A stretch of 64,000 nt of DNA from Rhizobium tumorigenes (GTDB lineage: Bacteria > Pseudomonadota > Alphaproteobacteria > Rhizobiales > Rhizobiaceae): contig NZ_CP117255.1 of assembly GCF_003240565.2 (NCBI RefSeq), positions 1,922,001-1,986,000 on the forward strand, read 5' to 3'. The notes under the pieces were generated by a model. It had not been told where the DNA came from and ran no database searches. It saw only the letters and a program-made list of their open reading frames with translations. The position numbers and the translations under genes were made by a program. Position 1 is the first letter of the stretch; each line of letters begins with the position of its first letter. Shown piece after piece: positions 8,666 to 18,150 of the stretch.

Positions 8666-9550
8666 ATGACGAAGTATGCAATCGGCATAGATGGCGGCGG
8701 AACGAGTTGCCGTGCCGCCGTAGCAGATGCGACCGGCAGGATACTCGGGCGCGGCAAGGCTGGCCCTGCCAACATCATGTCGGACCGCACGATGGCACTT
8801 GAGAACATCGTTGCTTCCAGCCGCAGCGCCCTGGAGAATGCCGGGATTGATCCATCCTGCCTCGCAAGCAGCAGCGCCGTGCTTGGCGTTGCCGGTGCCA
8901 ATGTCGGCCCTCACGGCAGCCTCATCCGCGAAGCGCTGCCATTTGCAAAAGCCGAGGTCGTCACTGACCAGCTGATCGCCCTGCAGGGAGCACTTGGCCC
9001 CTCGGACGGCGTCGTGGCTTCCTTCGGCACCGGTTCCGTCTATGGCGCAAGGCGTCACGGCAAGGTGACGGAAATTGGCGGTTGGGGGTTCGTCGTCGGC
9101 GATCAGGCCAGCGGCGCAAGGCTCGGCCGCGACCTCCTCGAGCTTGCGCTACTTTCCCATGACGGTGTCTGCGCGCCGACGCCGCTGACGCGCAACGTCA
9201 TGGCGGCATTCAGCGACAATCCGCAAAACGTTGTAGAATTCGCGCACAGTGCCACGCCGGGGAATTTTGCCCGGTATGCGCCTCAGGTTTTCGAGCACGC
9301 CGCTGCTGGCGACGCCATCGCCACCCGGATCGTCCGCAAGGCGGCGTCTGACATCGACAACAGCCTAGACGCCCTGCTCTGGCCAGATTGCACCACCGTC
9401 TGCCTGCTCGGTGGTCTTGCTCTCGCCTATCGCACGTGGCTGAGCACCGCGCACCAGGCGCTGCTTGTCGACCCCCTCGGCGACGCGCTGCAGGGAGCCG
9501 TGTCGTTTGCGGTCGCCCTTGCCTGGAAAGACGAAAGGCGCAGCGCATGA
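8666..9550 (+). CDS. BadF/BadG/BcrA/BcrD-type sugar kinase (GlcNAc-kinase-like)
   Basis: A 294-residue ASKHA-fold ATPase. The N-terminal phosphate-1 loop is IGIDGGGTSCRAAV (Asp9-Thr13), and the second phosphate motif is SFGTGSVYGA. GGWGFVVGDQASGARLGRDLL is typical of BadF-type N-acetylglucosamine/glucosamine kinases, and the adenosine motif is LLGGLA. It probably phosphorylates the sugar brought in by the divergent importer. The ATG at 8666 follows a GGGGG site; the longer frame from 8606 would run through the putative operator. The stop overlaps the GntR start as ATGA. The amino-sugar substrate is inferred from family only; no nagA or nagB homologue is present in the window. Confidence 0.85.
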   Translation: MTKYAIGIDGGGTSCRAAVADATGRILGRGKAGPANIMSDRTMALENIVASSRSALENAGIDPSCLASSSAVLGVAGANVGPHGSLIREALPFAKAEVVTDQLIALQGALGPSDGVVASFGTGSVYGARRHGKVTEIGGWGFVVGDQASGARLGRDLLELALLSHDGVCAPTPLTRNVMAAFSDNPQNVVEFAHSATPGNFARYAPQVFEHAAAGDAIATRIVRKAASDIDNSLDALLWPDCTTVCLLGGLALAYRTWLSTAHQALLVDPLGDALQGAVSFAVALAWKDERRSA

Positions 9551-10311
9551 CCGGCGACCTGAACCTGATCTTTTCTCCCGCCCGCATGCAGGAAGCAGGC
9601 ACTGGCCCGCTCTACGTCAAGCTGCGCAGAACGCTGGAAGAAGCCGTCAAGGCCGGTACGCTGAAGCAGGGCGACGCACTGCCACCGGAGCGCGACATTG
9701 CCGAATATGCCGCCGTCAGTCGGGTCACCGTCCGCAAGGCCATCGACAATCTGGTAACCGACGGCCTTCTGGTCCGCCGCCACGGTTCCGGCACCTTCGT
9801 CAGCAAGCCGGTCTCCAAGGTCGAGCAGAAGCTGTCGCAGCTGACCTCGTTCACCGAAGATATGGCCCGGCGCGGCATGACGGCGCGATCGCAATGGCTG
9901 CACAAGGGCATCCACACGCCCTCGCCCGACGAGATGATGATCCTCGGCCTTGCCGCCGACACCAAGGTTTCCCGCCTGAGCCGCCTGCGCATAGCCGACG
10001 ACCAGCCGCTAGCGATCGAGCACGCCAGCGTCTCCGGCGAATTCCTGCCCGACCCGTCGACCGTTACCGCCTCGCTTTACGCCGAGCTTGAGAAGCGCCA
10101 GGTGCGGCCGGTGCGCGCCGTGCAGCGAATCTCTGCCACCAACATGAAGGAGACGGATGCGGAGTTGCTCGGAGTGTCGGCGGGAGCAGCGGGCCTGTCG
10201 ATCGAGCGCATCTCCTACCTCGCCTCCGGCCGCGCAGTCGAATTTACCCGCTCGCTCTATCGCGGCGACGCCTACGATTTCGTCGCGGAACTGACGATCG
10301 GGCCGGTTTGA
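9547..10311 (+). CDS. GntR-family regulator, HutC subfamily (UTRA domain)
   Basis: A 254-residue repressor-type protein. The winged helix-turn-helix spans about residues 20-88, with PLYVKLRRTLEEAVKAGTL, LPPERDIAEYAAVSRVTVRKAID, and then the wing RRHGSGTFV. The C-terminal UTRA ligand domain spans about 105-250, with LSRLRIADDQPLAIEHASV and FTRSLYRGDAYDF. The start overlaps the kinase stop by four bases, so the two are coupled. It most likely senses a sugar phosphate and controls the divergent importer through the inverted repeats at 8480 and 8607. Its last 40 bases overlap the 3' end of the convergent vapC gene. Confidence 0.9.
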   Translation: MTGDLNLIFSPARMQEAGTGPLYVKLRRTLEEAVKAGTLKQGDALPPERDIAEYAAVSRVTVRKAIDNLVTDGLLVRRHGSGTFVSKPVSKVEQKLSQLTSFTEDMARRGMTARSQWLHKGIHTPSPDEMMILGLAADTKVSRLSRLRIADDQPLAIEHASVSGEFLPDPSTVTASLYAELEKRQVRPVRAVQRISATNMKETDAELLGVSAGAAGLSIERISYLASGRAVEFTRSLYRGDAYDFVAELTIGPV

Positions 10312-10715
10312 CGTTTACAGATGCGAGCGATCCAGTCTCCGAGATCGTCGAGAGCATCGAACACCACGTCCGCCGAGATAATCGCGATGCGACTGTCCAT
10401 GGCCGTTGCTGCAAGCAACCGGTCGAAGGGATCGCGGTGGCCCCATTTCATCATCGAAGCATTGACGCATATCGCAGGAGTAAGATCAGCGATTTCACCG
10501 CCCTGCTGCTGGAGAAGCGCCGGAAGTTCCTCGACAAACGGCTCCATCTCCGGCCATTTGCCGATGCGGACCTTCTGGCCGATTTCAAACAGGCTGATCG
10601 GGCTGACGAAAATATGCTCCGTCTGCTCTATCACTGCGACCGCTCGCGGTGAGAGCCGCTTGTCGCCCGTCAGCGACCATGCCCAAACATGGGTGTCGAG
10701 CAGGAATGAACTCAC
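10272..10715 (-). CDS. vapC: VapC-family PIN-domain ribonuclease toxin
   Basis: A 147-residue PIN-domain protein. The acidic catalytic residues are visible as LLDTHVWAW (first Asp near residue 7), SLFEIGQKV (Glu near 44), and HRDPFDRLLAATA (Asp pair near 94-98), followed by IISADVVFDAL. This pattern is typical of type II toxins that cleave RNA. The start overlaps the stop of the antitoxin gene by four bases. The 3' end overlaps the convergent GntR gene by 40 bases, which is unusual for a TA module and may mean antisense interference. Confidence 0.9.
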   Translation of the reverse strand: MSSFLLDTHVWAWSLTGDKRLSPRAVAVIEQTEHIFVSPISLFEIGQKVRIGKWPEMEPFVEELPALLQQQGGEIADLTPAICVNASMMKWGHRDPFDRLLAATAMDSRIAIISADVVFDALDDLGDWIARICKRQTGPIVSSATKS

Positions 10716-10945
10716 TGCGCGCCTTCCCAGAGCGCCAGTTCTTCCTCATCCATGTCGGTGAGAAAATCTGAAGCATCGCCTGTCAACTTGCCTTTGAGAA
10801 TACCAATCTTGAACGACCGCTGCTCGATGGGCACAAGCTTCACGACCGGCTTGCTACCCTTGGCGATGATAACCTCTTCGCCGGAAAGCGCAGCATCGAT
10901 GAGCTTGGACAGATCGGTCTTTGCGGCGTGGACAGTGAATTGCAT
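10712..10945 (-). CDS. Phd/YefM-type antitoxin of the VapBC pair
   Basis: A 77-residue antitoxin. The Phd/YefM N-terminal DNA-binding fold is seen as FTVHAAKTDLSKLIDAALSGEEVIIAKGSKPVVKLVPI. The acidic C-terminal tail (LTDMDEEELALWEGAQ) is the likely toxin-binding segment. It lies upstream of and overlaps the toxin gene, the usual order, and probably autoregulates. The start at 10945 follows an AGGGCCAGAAG-like site. Confidence 0.88.
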   Translation of the reverse strand: MQFTVHAAKTDLSKLIDAALSGEEVIIAKGSKPVVKLVPIEQRSFKIGILKGKLTGDASDFLTDMDEEELALWEGAQ

Positions 10946-11047
10946 CTTCTGGCCCTTAGCTAAGTTTCGCCACTATACCACTGGAGGCGCACGGGTTGCC
11001 ATCGATTTTCCAGACGATCGCTTTGTGCTGCCGGATCAAACACTTAA

Positions 11048-11074
11048 GGCCGAAAGGTGAATCACCTTCCGGCC
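11048..11074 (-). terminator. Hairpin downstream of metH
   Basis: GGCCGAAAGGTG and CACCTTCCGGCC pair with one mismatch around a three-base loop, about 60 bases past the metH stop on the minus strand. There is no strong U tract, so it may be a weak terminator or an mRNA-stabilising hairpin. Confidence 0.4.
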
Positions 11075-11133
11075 GCATCAACATGAATCAAATCGCCAGC
11101 TTCAAGCCATAACCACTTGGAAAGACAAACCGA

Positions 11134-14100
11134 TCAAGCAGCCGCGTCGATCTTTTCCTCGCGCTTGTTCGGTACGTAGTTGAGCACCGGGCCGAGCCAG
11201 CGCTCGACGTCCTCGACCGGCATTCCCTTGCGGGCGGCGTAGTCCTGGACCTGATCCCGTTCGACCTTGGCCACACCGAAATAGTAGGAGCCGGGGTGGC
11301 CGATGTAGACGCCGGACACGGAGGAGCCCGGCCACATGGCATAGCTCTCGGTTAGCTTGACGCCGGTCGCCGCCTCGGCATCGAGCAGCCGGAACAGCGT
11401 CTCCTTTTCGGTATGGTCGGGCTGCGCGGGATAGCCAGGCGCCGGTCGGATACCGGCATAGGTCTCGCTGATCATCTCTTCGGGCAACAGCGCCTCTTCG
11501 GTCGCATAGCCCCAGAATTCGCGGCGCACCCGTTCATGCATGCGCTCGGCAAAAGCTTCCGCAAACCGGTCGGCCAGCGCCTTGACGAGGATCGACGAGT
11601 AATCGTCGTTGGCGCCGGCGAAACGTTCCGAAATCGCCACTTCCTCGACACCCGCCGTGACCACGAAGCCGCCGATATAATCCTTGGCGCCGCTGTCGAC
11701 CGGGGCCACGAAATCCGACAGCGCCACATTCGGCCGGCCATCGCGCTTCGAGAGCTGCTGGCGAAGTGTGTAGAAAGTCTCAAGCTCCGCAGTGCGCGTC
11801 TCGTCGGTAAACAGCTTGATGTCGTCGCCGACGGCACCCGCTGGCCAGAAGCCGATGACGGCGCGCGGACGAAACCACTTTTCGTCGATGATCTTCTTCA
11901 GCATCGCCTGGGCATCGGCAAACAGTGCGCGTGCCGCCTCGCCCTGCTTTTCGTCCTCAAGGATGGCCGGATACCGGCCCTTAAGTTCCCAGGTCTGGAA
12001 GAACGGTGTCCAGTCGATGTATTTCGCCAGTTCGGCAAGATCGTAGTCCTCGAAGATCTTCGTGCCATAGAAAGACGGCTTCGTCGGCGTATAGTTCGAC
12101 CAGTCGAGCTTCTCCGGATTTTCACGCGCACGCGACAGCGGCAGGCGCACCTTTTCCAGTTCGTTGCGTGCGTGGGCTGCAGCGACCTTGGCATACTCCT
12201 CGCGGATCGTATTCAGGTACCCCTGCTTGCCCTCCGGCGAAAGCAGCGCCGAGACGACGCCGACGGCGCGTGATGCATCCGTGACATAGACGGCCTGGCC
12301 GGCCGAATACCCGGGATGGATCTTCACGGCAGTGTGAACGCGGCTCGTGGTGGCGCCCCCGATAAGCAACGGAATATTGAACCCCTGGCGTTCCATTTCG
12401 GCCGCGACATGCACCATCTCGTCGAGCGACGGGGTGATGAGGCCGGACAGGCCGATAATGTCGACCTTCTCGCGGATCGCCGTCTCCAGGATCTTCGCCG
12501 CCGGAACCATGACGCCAAGATCGATGATGTCGTAGTTGTTGCAGGCGAGTACGACGCCGACGATGTTCTTGCCGATATCGTGCACGTCGCCCTTGACCGT
12601 CGCCATCAGCACCTTGCCGGCCGCCTCGCGTTCGCCGCTGCCGCCATTGGCGAGCTTTTCGGCTTCCATGTAGGGCAGCAGAACAGCCACGGCCTGCTTC
12701 ATGACGCGAGCAGACTTCACCACCTGCGGCAGGAACATCTTGCCAGAGCCGAAGAGGTCGCCGACAACGTTCATGCCTGACATCAGCGGTCCTTCGATGA
12801 CGTGCAGCGGCCGGGCAACGCCCTGGCGCGCCTCTTCCGTATCGGCCTCGATGAATTCCGTGACGCCGTTGACCAGCGCATGCTCGATGCGCTTTTCGAC
12901 CGGCAGCTGCCGCCAGGACATATCCTGCACGCGGGCCTCGCGCACGCCGGTGCCGCGATAGCGCTCGGCGACGTCAAGCAGCCGCTCGGTGCCGTCAGGC
13001 CGGCGGTTGAGCACGACGTCCTCGCAGGCCTCGCGCAGAACAGGATCGATGGTGTCGTAGACGACCAGCTGGCCGGCATTGACGATACCCATGTCCATGC
13101 CCGCCTGGATGGCGTGGTACAGGAACACCGAATGCATGGCCTCGCGCACCGTCTCGTTGCCGCGGAACGAAAAGGACAGGTTCGACACGCCGCCGGAGAT
13201 ATGCACCAGCGGCATCGTCTGCCGGATGGTCCGTGTCGCCTCGATAAAGTCGACGCCGTAATTGTTGTGTTCCTCGATGCCCGTAGCCACCGCAAAGACG
13301 TTCGGATCGAAGATGATATCTTCCGGCAGGATGCCCGCCTGTTCCGTCAGGATCTTGTAGGCCCGGGTGCAGATGTCGACCTTGCGCTGGTAGGTGTCTG
13401 CCTGGCCTGTTTCGTCGAAGGCCATGACGACGACTGCCGCACCGTAGGCATGCACCAGCCGCGCCTGCTCCAGGAACTTCTCCTCGCCTTCCTTCAGCGA
13501 GATCGAGTTGACGATCGACTTGCCCTGGACGCATTTGAGGCCTGCCTCGATAATCGACCATTTGGAGCTGTCGATCATGACTGGCACGCGGGCGATATCC
13601 GGCTCGGCGGCGATCAGGTTCAAAAACTCGACCATCGCCTTTTCGGAATCGATCAGGCCTTCGTCCATGTTGATGTCGATGATCTGAGCGCCGGCCTCGA
13701 CCTGGTCGCGAGCGACAACCAGTGCCGCATTGTAGTCGGCATTGGTGATCAGCTTGCGGAATTTCGCCGACCCGGTGACATTCGTGCGCTCGCCGACATT
13801 GACGAATGGGATGTCCTTGGTGAGCACGAACGGCTCAAGGCCCGACAGCGACATGAAGGGACGGTGCGCGGGAATGGCGCGCGGCTTGTATTTCGACACG
13901 GCTTCGGCGATGGCGCGGATGTGGTCTGGCGTCGAGCCGCAGCAGCCGCCGACGATGTTGACCAGACCCTCGGCGGCAAAGCCCTCGATCTGCGCCGCCA
14001 TCATCTCGGGCGTCTCGTCGTACTGGCCGAATTCGTTCGGCAGGCCCGCATTCGGATAGGCGCAGACGAGCGTGTCGGCAGCGCCCGAGAGTTCCTGCAG

Positions 14101-14916
14101 GTGGGGCCGCATGGCATTTGCACCGAGCGCGCAATTGAGGCCGATGGTGAACGGATTGGAGTGACGAACCGCATTCCAGAAGGCCGACGGCGTCTGGCCG
14201 GACAGCGTGCGGCCGGACAGGTCGGTGATGGTGCCGGAGATCATCACAGGCAGGCGAACGCCCTTGGCGATGAAACGCTCCTCGCAGGCGAAAATTGCCG
14301 CCTTGGCATTCAGCGTGTCGAAAATCGTTTCGATGAGGATGATGTCTGCGCCGCCGTCGATCAGCCCATCGATCTGCTCGCCGTAGGCTATGCGCAACTC
14401 GTCGAAGGAGACAGCACGGAAACCGGGGTTGTTGACGTCGGGCGATATCGACGCCGTACGGTTTGTCGGGCCAATGGCGCCAGCGACAAAGCGACGACGG
14501 CCGTCTTCCCGCTCGGCACGGATGGCAGCCCTGCGCACGACGCGCGCGCCTTCCCTGTTGAGATCGTAGACAGCGCCTTCCATCTCGTAATCTGCCTGAG
14601 CGATGCGCGTCGAGGAAAACGTATTGGTCTCCATGATATCGGCACCGGCCATGGCGTAGCGATAGTGGATTTCCTCGATAGCGTCGGGCTGGCTCAAGAT
14701 CAGAAGGTCGTTGTTGCCCTGCTGGTGACAGGCGCAGCCGATGAAGCGATCGCCACGGAACTGCTCCTCGTCGAAGCCAAGCCCCTGGATCTGCGTGCCC
14801 ATGGCGCCATCGAGCACTAGAATGCGCTCGCTGGCTGCCTGCTTCAGCGCCGCGAACACATCGCTGCCGTCCCGTTTTGCCGCTTCCGGACCAAAAAGAT
14901 CGTCAAACACCAGCAT
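11134..14916 (-). CDS. metH: Cobalamin-dependent methionine synthase
   Basis: A 1260-residue four-module enzyme that transfers the methyl group of 5-methyltetrahydrofolate to homocysteine via cobalamin in the cytoplasm. The homocysteine domain (about 1-340) has [10 protein letters not shown] and the zinc ligands GLNCALG and [10 protein letters not shown]. The folate domain (about 360-620) has [12 protein letters not shown]. The B12 domain (about 660-890) has the lower-ligand motif [10 protein letters not shown]. The reactivation domain (about 900-1240) has [12 protein letters not shown]. The length is normal for the family. It is a single-gene unit preceded by a perfect 20-bp palindrome, probably a methionine-cycle operator. 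Confidence 0.97.
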   Translation of the reverse strand: MLVFDDLFGPEAAKRDGSDVFAALKQAASERILVLDGAMGTQIQGLGFDEEQFRGDRFIGCACHQQGNNDLLILSQPDAIEEIHYRYAMAGADIMETNTFSSTRIAQADYEMEGAVYDLNREGARVVRRAAIRAEREDGRRRFVAGAIGPTNRTASISPDVNNPGFRAVSFDELRIAYGEQIDGLIDGGADIILIETIFDTLNAKAAIFACEERFIAKGVRLPVMISGTITDLSGRTLSGQTPSAFWNAVRHSNPFTIGLNCALGANAMRPHLQELSGAADTLVCAYPNAGLPNEFGQYDETPEMMAAQIEGFAAEGLVNIVGGCCGSTPDHIRAIAEAVSKYKPRAIPAHRPFMSLSGLEPFVLTKDIPFVNVGERTNVTGSAKFRKLITNADYNAALVVARDQVEAGAQIIDINMDEGLIDSEKAMVEFLNLIAAEPDIARVPVMIDSSKWSIIEAGLKCVQGKSIVNSISLKEGEEKFLEQARLVHAYGAAVVVMAFDETGQADTYQRKVDICTRAYKILTEQAGILPEDIIFDPNVFAVATGIEEHNNYGVDFIEATRTIRQTMPLVHISGGVSNLSFSFRGNETVREAMHSVFLYHAIQAGMDMGIVNAGQLVVYDTIDPVLREACEDVVLNRRPDGTERLLDVAERYRGTGVREARVQDMSWRQLPVEKRIEHALVNGVTEFIEADTEEARQGVARPLHVIEGPLMSGMNVVGDLFGSGKMFLPQVVKSARVMKQAVAVLLPYMEAEKLANGGSGEREAAGKVLMATVKGDVHDIGKNIVGVVLACNNYDIIDLGVMVPAAKILETAIREKVDIIGLSGLITPSLDEMVHVAAEMERQGFNIPLLIGGATTSRVHTAVKIHPGYSAGQAVYVTDASRAVGVVSALLSPEGKQGYLNTIREEYAKVAAAHARNELEKVRLPLSRARENPEKLDWSNYTPTKPSFYGTKIFEDYDLAELAKYIDWTPFFQTWELKGRYPAILEDEKQGEAARALFADAQAMLKKIIDEKWFRPRAVIGFWPAGAVGDDIKLFTDETRTAELETFYTLRQQLSKRDGRPNVALSDFVAPVDSGAKDYIGGFVVTAGVEEVAISERFAGANDDYSSILVKALADRFAEAFAERMHERVRREFWGYATEEALLPEEMISETYAGIRPAPGYPAQPDHTEKETLFRLLDAEAATGVKLTESYAMWPGSSVSGVYIGHPGSYYFGVAKVERDQVQDYAARKGMPVEDVERWLGPVLNYVPNKREEKIDAAA

Positions 14917-14948
14917 ACTCCCTCGACCCTGCGACTTTCAACTCAATC

Positions 14949-14968
14949 ACATAAAGATATCTTTATGT
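14949..14968. promoter_or_regulatory. Perfect 20-bp palindrome at the metH promoter
   Basis: ACATAAAGATATCTTTATGT is an exact palindrome 33 bases before the metH start. On the minus strand a TTGACA (complement of 14966-14971) overlaps its upstream edge, so a bound protein would block RNA polymerase. Methionine-cycle genes of many proteobacteria are controlled by the ArsR-type regulator SahR at palindromes near metH. Assigning this site to SahR is inference; no sahR-like gene lies next to it. Confidence 0.65.
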
Positions 14969-15065
14969 CAATATATGCGGTCGACTATAGTGATTTGCAA
15001 TATAGCCGCTCTTTTTGCCAAACGGCAAAAAAGATCATGGCTTGACCAGTTCACAGGCCAAAGCA

Positions 15066-15674
15066 TCAGCGCGATCGCCAGCCAAGCAGGGCCTGCTCGA
15101 CCAGCGCGTCGCCATAGACTTCGGTCAACGGTTGCTGGCGCATCAGCAGTCGGAAATAGATAGGGCCAAAGATGGCATCGATCACCAGATCCGTATTCGT
15201 CTCCGGGAGAAACTCGCCTGTCGCCTTGGCGCGCTCGATATCGGCGGCAGTCGCCACGCGCCTCGGCCTCATATGCTCCTCGTAGAGATCGCGCAACACA
15301 TCCGGCTCGCTTTGACCCTCGGCGATGAGATCGGCCATGACCTTGCCGAACAGGCCGTTGAACTCGCCAATCAAGCCGCGGGTCTTCAAACGGATACTCT
15401 CCTCGACGGTTGGCGTATCAGGTACAGAGGACTGACCGGCGATACGTTCATGAAACATCGCGAGTATCAGCGCCGCCTTGGTCGGCCACCACTTGTATAG
15501 GGTCGGCTTACCGACCCTGGCGCGGCGGGCCACCTCCTCCATGGTCAGCTCGCGCGCCGACTTTTCCTTCAGTAGCTCGTAGACCGCGTCGAGAATGGCC
15601 GCATGCGCCTGCGCCGACTCACGCGGCGGACGTCCGCGGCGGGTGTGGTTAGGGATCGGCTCTTCATTGTTCAT
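15066..15674 (-). CDS. TetR/AcrR-family regulator
   Basis: A 202-residue regulator. After an Arg-rich N-terminal arm (TRRGRPPRE), the TetR helix-turn-helix spans about residues 23-70 (AILDAVYELLKEKSARELTMEEVARRARVG, then the recognition helix KPTLYKWWPTKAALIL). The C-terminal part (GLIGEFNGLFGKVMADLIAEGQ, FGPIYFRLLMRQQPL) resembles the TetR_C_11-type ligand domain. It is divergent from an esterase gene. The shared spacer holds a near-perfect palindrome that suits autoregulation and control of the esterase. Confidence 0.9.
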   Translation of the reverse strand: MNNEEPIPNHTRRGRPPRESAQAHAAILDAVYELLKEKSARELTMEEVARRARVGKPTLYKWWPTKAALILAMFHERIAGQSSVPDTPTVEESIRLKTRGLIGEFNGLFGKVMADLIAEGQSEPDVLRDLYEEHMRPRRVATAADIERAKATGEFLPETNTDLVIDAIFGPIYFRLLMRQQPLTEVYGDALVEQALLGWRSR

Positions 15675-15747
15675 TCGCGCAGAATAGCAAAACGCCGCGT
15701 AAAGACAATTGACAAACCCAACACAAGTCCAGATAACAAATATACGA

Positions 15748-15763
15748 AACGTTACGTAAAGTT
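15748..15763. promoter_or_regulatory. Candidate TetR operator
   Basis: AACGTTACGTAAAGTT is a 16-bp palindrome with one mismatched pair around a perfect TTACGTAA core. It lies 74 bases upstream of the TetR start and 104 upstream of the chosen esterase start, in an AT-rich spacer. A degenerate half (GCGTAAAG) recurs at about 15698-15705, closer to the TetR gene. Confidence 0.5.
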
Positions 15764-15866
15764 ATATACCTCTTCACTACGTCGATAAACGCCCCGCCAG
15801 ATCATGCGGGAGCAATTTTCGGCGCCCGAAATCGAAAGTCGTGGCGCTGCCACTACGGAGCCTCTG

Positions 15867-16784
15867 ATGTCCATGTCCAACCTGATCGAAACTTTCCACC
15901 CCCTGTCGGCAGATGAAAGGCCGGCGGAACAGGCGGCGCTTGCCGCCATCGGCGCCTATTTTGCCAACGCCACAGGCACAATGCGCGACGCCTATGACAA
16001 TATGACCGCCCATACGCCTGTTGCCGCCGGCGTCACGACCGAGAGAGTAGACAGCCCCGAGACCCAGGGATGGTGGGTGCGCCCGGAAAAAGCGGCGAAC
16101 GACCGGGCGGTTCTTTTCGTCCATGGCGGTGCCTACATGCTCGGTTCCGCCAAGGCCTATCGCGGGTTTGCAAGCCAGATCGCGGTGCGCTCAGGCGTCT
16201 CGGTCTTTGTCCTCGATTATCCGCTGGCCCCAGAACACCCCTTTCCGGCGGCCTTCGACGCAGCCGCAGCGGCACCGCAGTGGTTGAAAGCCCAAGGCTA
16301 TCCCCAGATTGCGCTTGCAGGCGACTCCGCCGGTGGCGCGATGGTGCTCGCATCGCTTGCAGTCGAGCGATTGGAGTGGCCGAGCGTGTCTGCTGTTATT
16401 GTCTTCTCGCCGTGGGTTGACCTGACCCTGTCAGGACCTTCGCTGCTTGACCCAGATACTCATGACCCGGTGTTCAAACCGGAAATTCTGGCGGCAGCCG
16501 TTGATAAATACCTTGCAGGTGCCGATCCGAGGGATGATCGGGCCTCGCCGCTCTTCGCCATTCCCGATAGTCTTCCACCGTTGGCTATCCAGGTCGGCAC
16601 CGATGAACTGCTGCTCGACGACGCCCGGCGCTATGCTGCAGCCGCAGCGACCAGGGGCGGTGAAGTGCGGCTTGATATCTATGACGGCCTGCACCACGTC
16701 TTCCAGCGATCGACCGAAGAGCTGCCCAGCGCCGGTAACGCACTTGACGCCGCAGCGCAGTTCTTGTCGGATCACTGGCACTAA
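15867..16784 (+). CDS. Alpha/beta hydrolase of the hormone-sensitive-lipase type
   Basis: A 305-residue esterase. The oxyanion-hole motif HGGAY lies near residue 86. The nucleophile elbow GDSAGG has Ser near 154, VGTDELLLDD gives the catalytic Asp region, and GLHHVFQ gives the His. There is no signal peptide, so it is cytoplasmic. The ATG at 15867 follows CGGAG; an alternative at 15804 has a poorer site. Divergent TetR control suggests induction by an ester or xenobiotic, but the substrate is unknown. Confidence 0.88.
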   Translation: MSMSNLIETFHPLSADERPAEQAALAAIGAYFANATGTMRDAYDNMTAHTPVAAGVTTERVDSPETQGWWVRPEKAANDRAVLFVHGGAYMLGSAKAYRGFASQIAVRSGVSVFVLDYPLAPEHPFPAAFDAAAAAPQWLKAQGYPQIALAGDSAGGAMVLASLAVERLEWPSVSAVIVFSPWVDLTLSGPSLLDPDTHDPVFKPEILAAAVDKYLAGADPRDDRASPLFAIPDSLPPLAIQVGTDELLLDDARRYAAAAATRGGEVRLDIYDGLHHVFQRSTEELPSAGNALDAAAQFLSDHWH

Positions 16785-16847
16785 GCATCACGGCCTAGGG
16801 CGCGCGCCGCGCTCGGCACCCCTTGAAGACACCTGGAGAAAACGCTT

Positions 16848-18095
16848 ATGATCGCAGATGAACCCGCCACGCTGGGAAACTGGAGCAACCGCGACTATCA
16901 TCGTCGCTGGCTGCTCGATCAAGCCAACGGCCTGTTCGATTTCTTCCAGTATCGCGCCGTCAATCCGAAGGGCGGGTTTTACGACATGGACGATGCGGGC
17001 AAGCCGCTCGATGCCGACAACCCTGTGCGCGGCATTCATTCGTCCGCCCGCATGGTGCACTGCTTTTCGATCGCCAGCCTGATGGGGCGGCCCGGGGCCG
17101 ACGAGATCATTGATCACGGCATGAGCTACCTCTGGCATCGTCACCGGGACAAGACCCATGGCGGCTACTTCTGGACTGTCAACAATGACGGTCCCGTCGA
17201 TGCCAGCAAGCAGGGTTACGGCCACGCCTTCGTGCTGCTCGCCGCATCGTCGGCAAAGACCGTCGGCCATCCGCTGGCGGACGACATGCTCGCCGACATC
17301 ACCAATATAATCGACGAGAAATTCTGGGAAGACAGCCACGGCGCCATCGCCGAAGAGTTCAACCGGGATTGGTCACTGATCGGTGACTACCATGGCCAGA
17401 ACTCCAACATGCATCTGACCGAGGCGCTGATGGCAGCGTTCGAGGCGACCGGCGACAGGTCATACCTCGACAAGGCCGAGCGTATCGCCGACCTCATCAT
17501 CCGCCGGCAGGCAGGCGCCGTCGGTTTCCGTGTGCCCGAGCATTTCGATGCGCAGTGGCTTCTAGACAAGACCTATCGCGGCAACGAGATGTTCCGCCCG
17601 TCCGGCACCACGCCCGGCCACTGGCTGGAGTGGGCACGCCTCCTGCTGCAGCTCTGGACGCTGGGCGGCAAGCGCCACGACTGGATGCCGGAAGCGGCTC
17701 GCCACCTGTTTGCGCAGTCCATGTCACTAGGCTGGGACAAGGAGATCGGCGGCTTTTTCTACACGCTCGACTGGGAAGATGTACCCGCCAAGCGCAACAA
17801 GCTTTGGTGGCCAGCCTGCGAAGGAGCCGGTGCTGCGCACTATCTCAACGCGCATCTGCCTGATGACTTCCACGAGCAGAGCTATCGCAAGATCTGGGGT
17901 ATCATCGGCAAGGCGTTTATAGATCGTCAGAACGGCGGTTGGCATGAGGAACTGACGGAAGATCTGGTCCCTGCCCATACCCTGTTTACCGGCAAGGGCG
18001 ATATCTACCACGCCCTGCAGGCCTGCCTGATCCCCCTGTTTCCCGCGACCGGCAGCCTGACCAGGGTGATATCGGAAGCCGGCGGCAAGCTCTGA
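16848..18095 (+). CDS. AGE-family (N-acylglucosamine 2-epimerase-like) sugar isomerase
   Basis: A 415-residue (alpha/alpha)6-barrel enzyme of the AGE family, which includes N-acetylglucosamine 2-epimerase, cellobiose epimerase, and mannose or sulfoquinovose isomerase. Family features are FYDMDDAGKP, RGIHSSARMVHCFS, the repeated HGGYFW and GGFFYTLDWED motifs, and YHGQNSNMHLTEA, with catalytic-type His residues. The lack of a GlcNAc-specific ATP site and the resemblance to D-mannose isomerases favour an aldose-ketose isomerase. The ATG follows TGGAGAAAAC, 63 bases after the esterase gene, so the two may be co-transcribed. Confidence 0.85.
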   Translation: MIADEPATLGNWSNRDYHRRWLLDQANGLFDFFQYRAVNPKGGFYDMDDAGKPLDADNPVRGIHSSARMVHCFSIASLMGRPGADEIIDHGMSYLWHRHRDKTHGGYFWTVNNDGPVDASKQGYGHAFVLLAASSAKTVGHPLADDMLADITNIIDEKFWEDSHGAIAEEFNRDWSLIGDYHGQNSNMHLTEALMAAFEATGDRSYLDKAERIADLIIRRQAGAVGFRVPEHFDAQWLLDKTYRGNEMFRPSGTTPGHWLEWARLLLQLWTLGGKRHDWMPEAARHLFAQSMSLGWDKEIGGFFYTLDWEDVPAKRNKLWWPACEGAGAAHYLNAHLPDDFHEQSYRKIWGIIGKAFIDRQNGGWHEELTEDLVPAHTLFTGKGDIYHALQACLIPLFPATGSLTRVISEAGGKL

Positions 18096-18150
18096 TCGCT
18101 GTCCGATGACAACGCGGGGCGATGTCGTCCCGCGCCGCATTCCCGTTTGG

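Noticed and set aside
12802..14820. Long plus-strand open frame (672 codons) opposite metH
   Set aside because: It mirrors the metH codons in high-GC DNA, has no ribosome site or recognisable domain, and its peptide is composition-driven.
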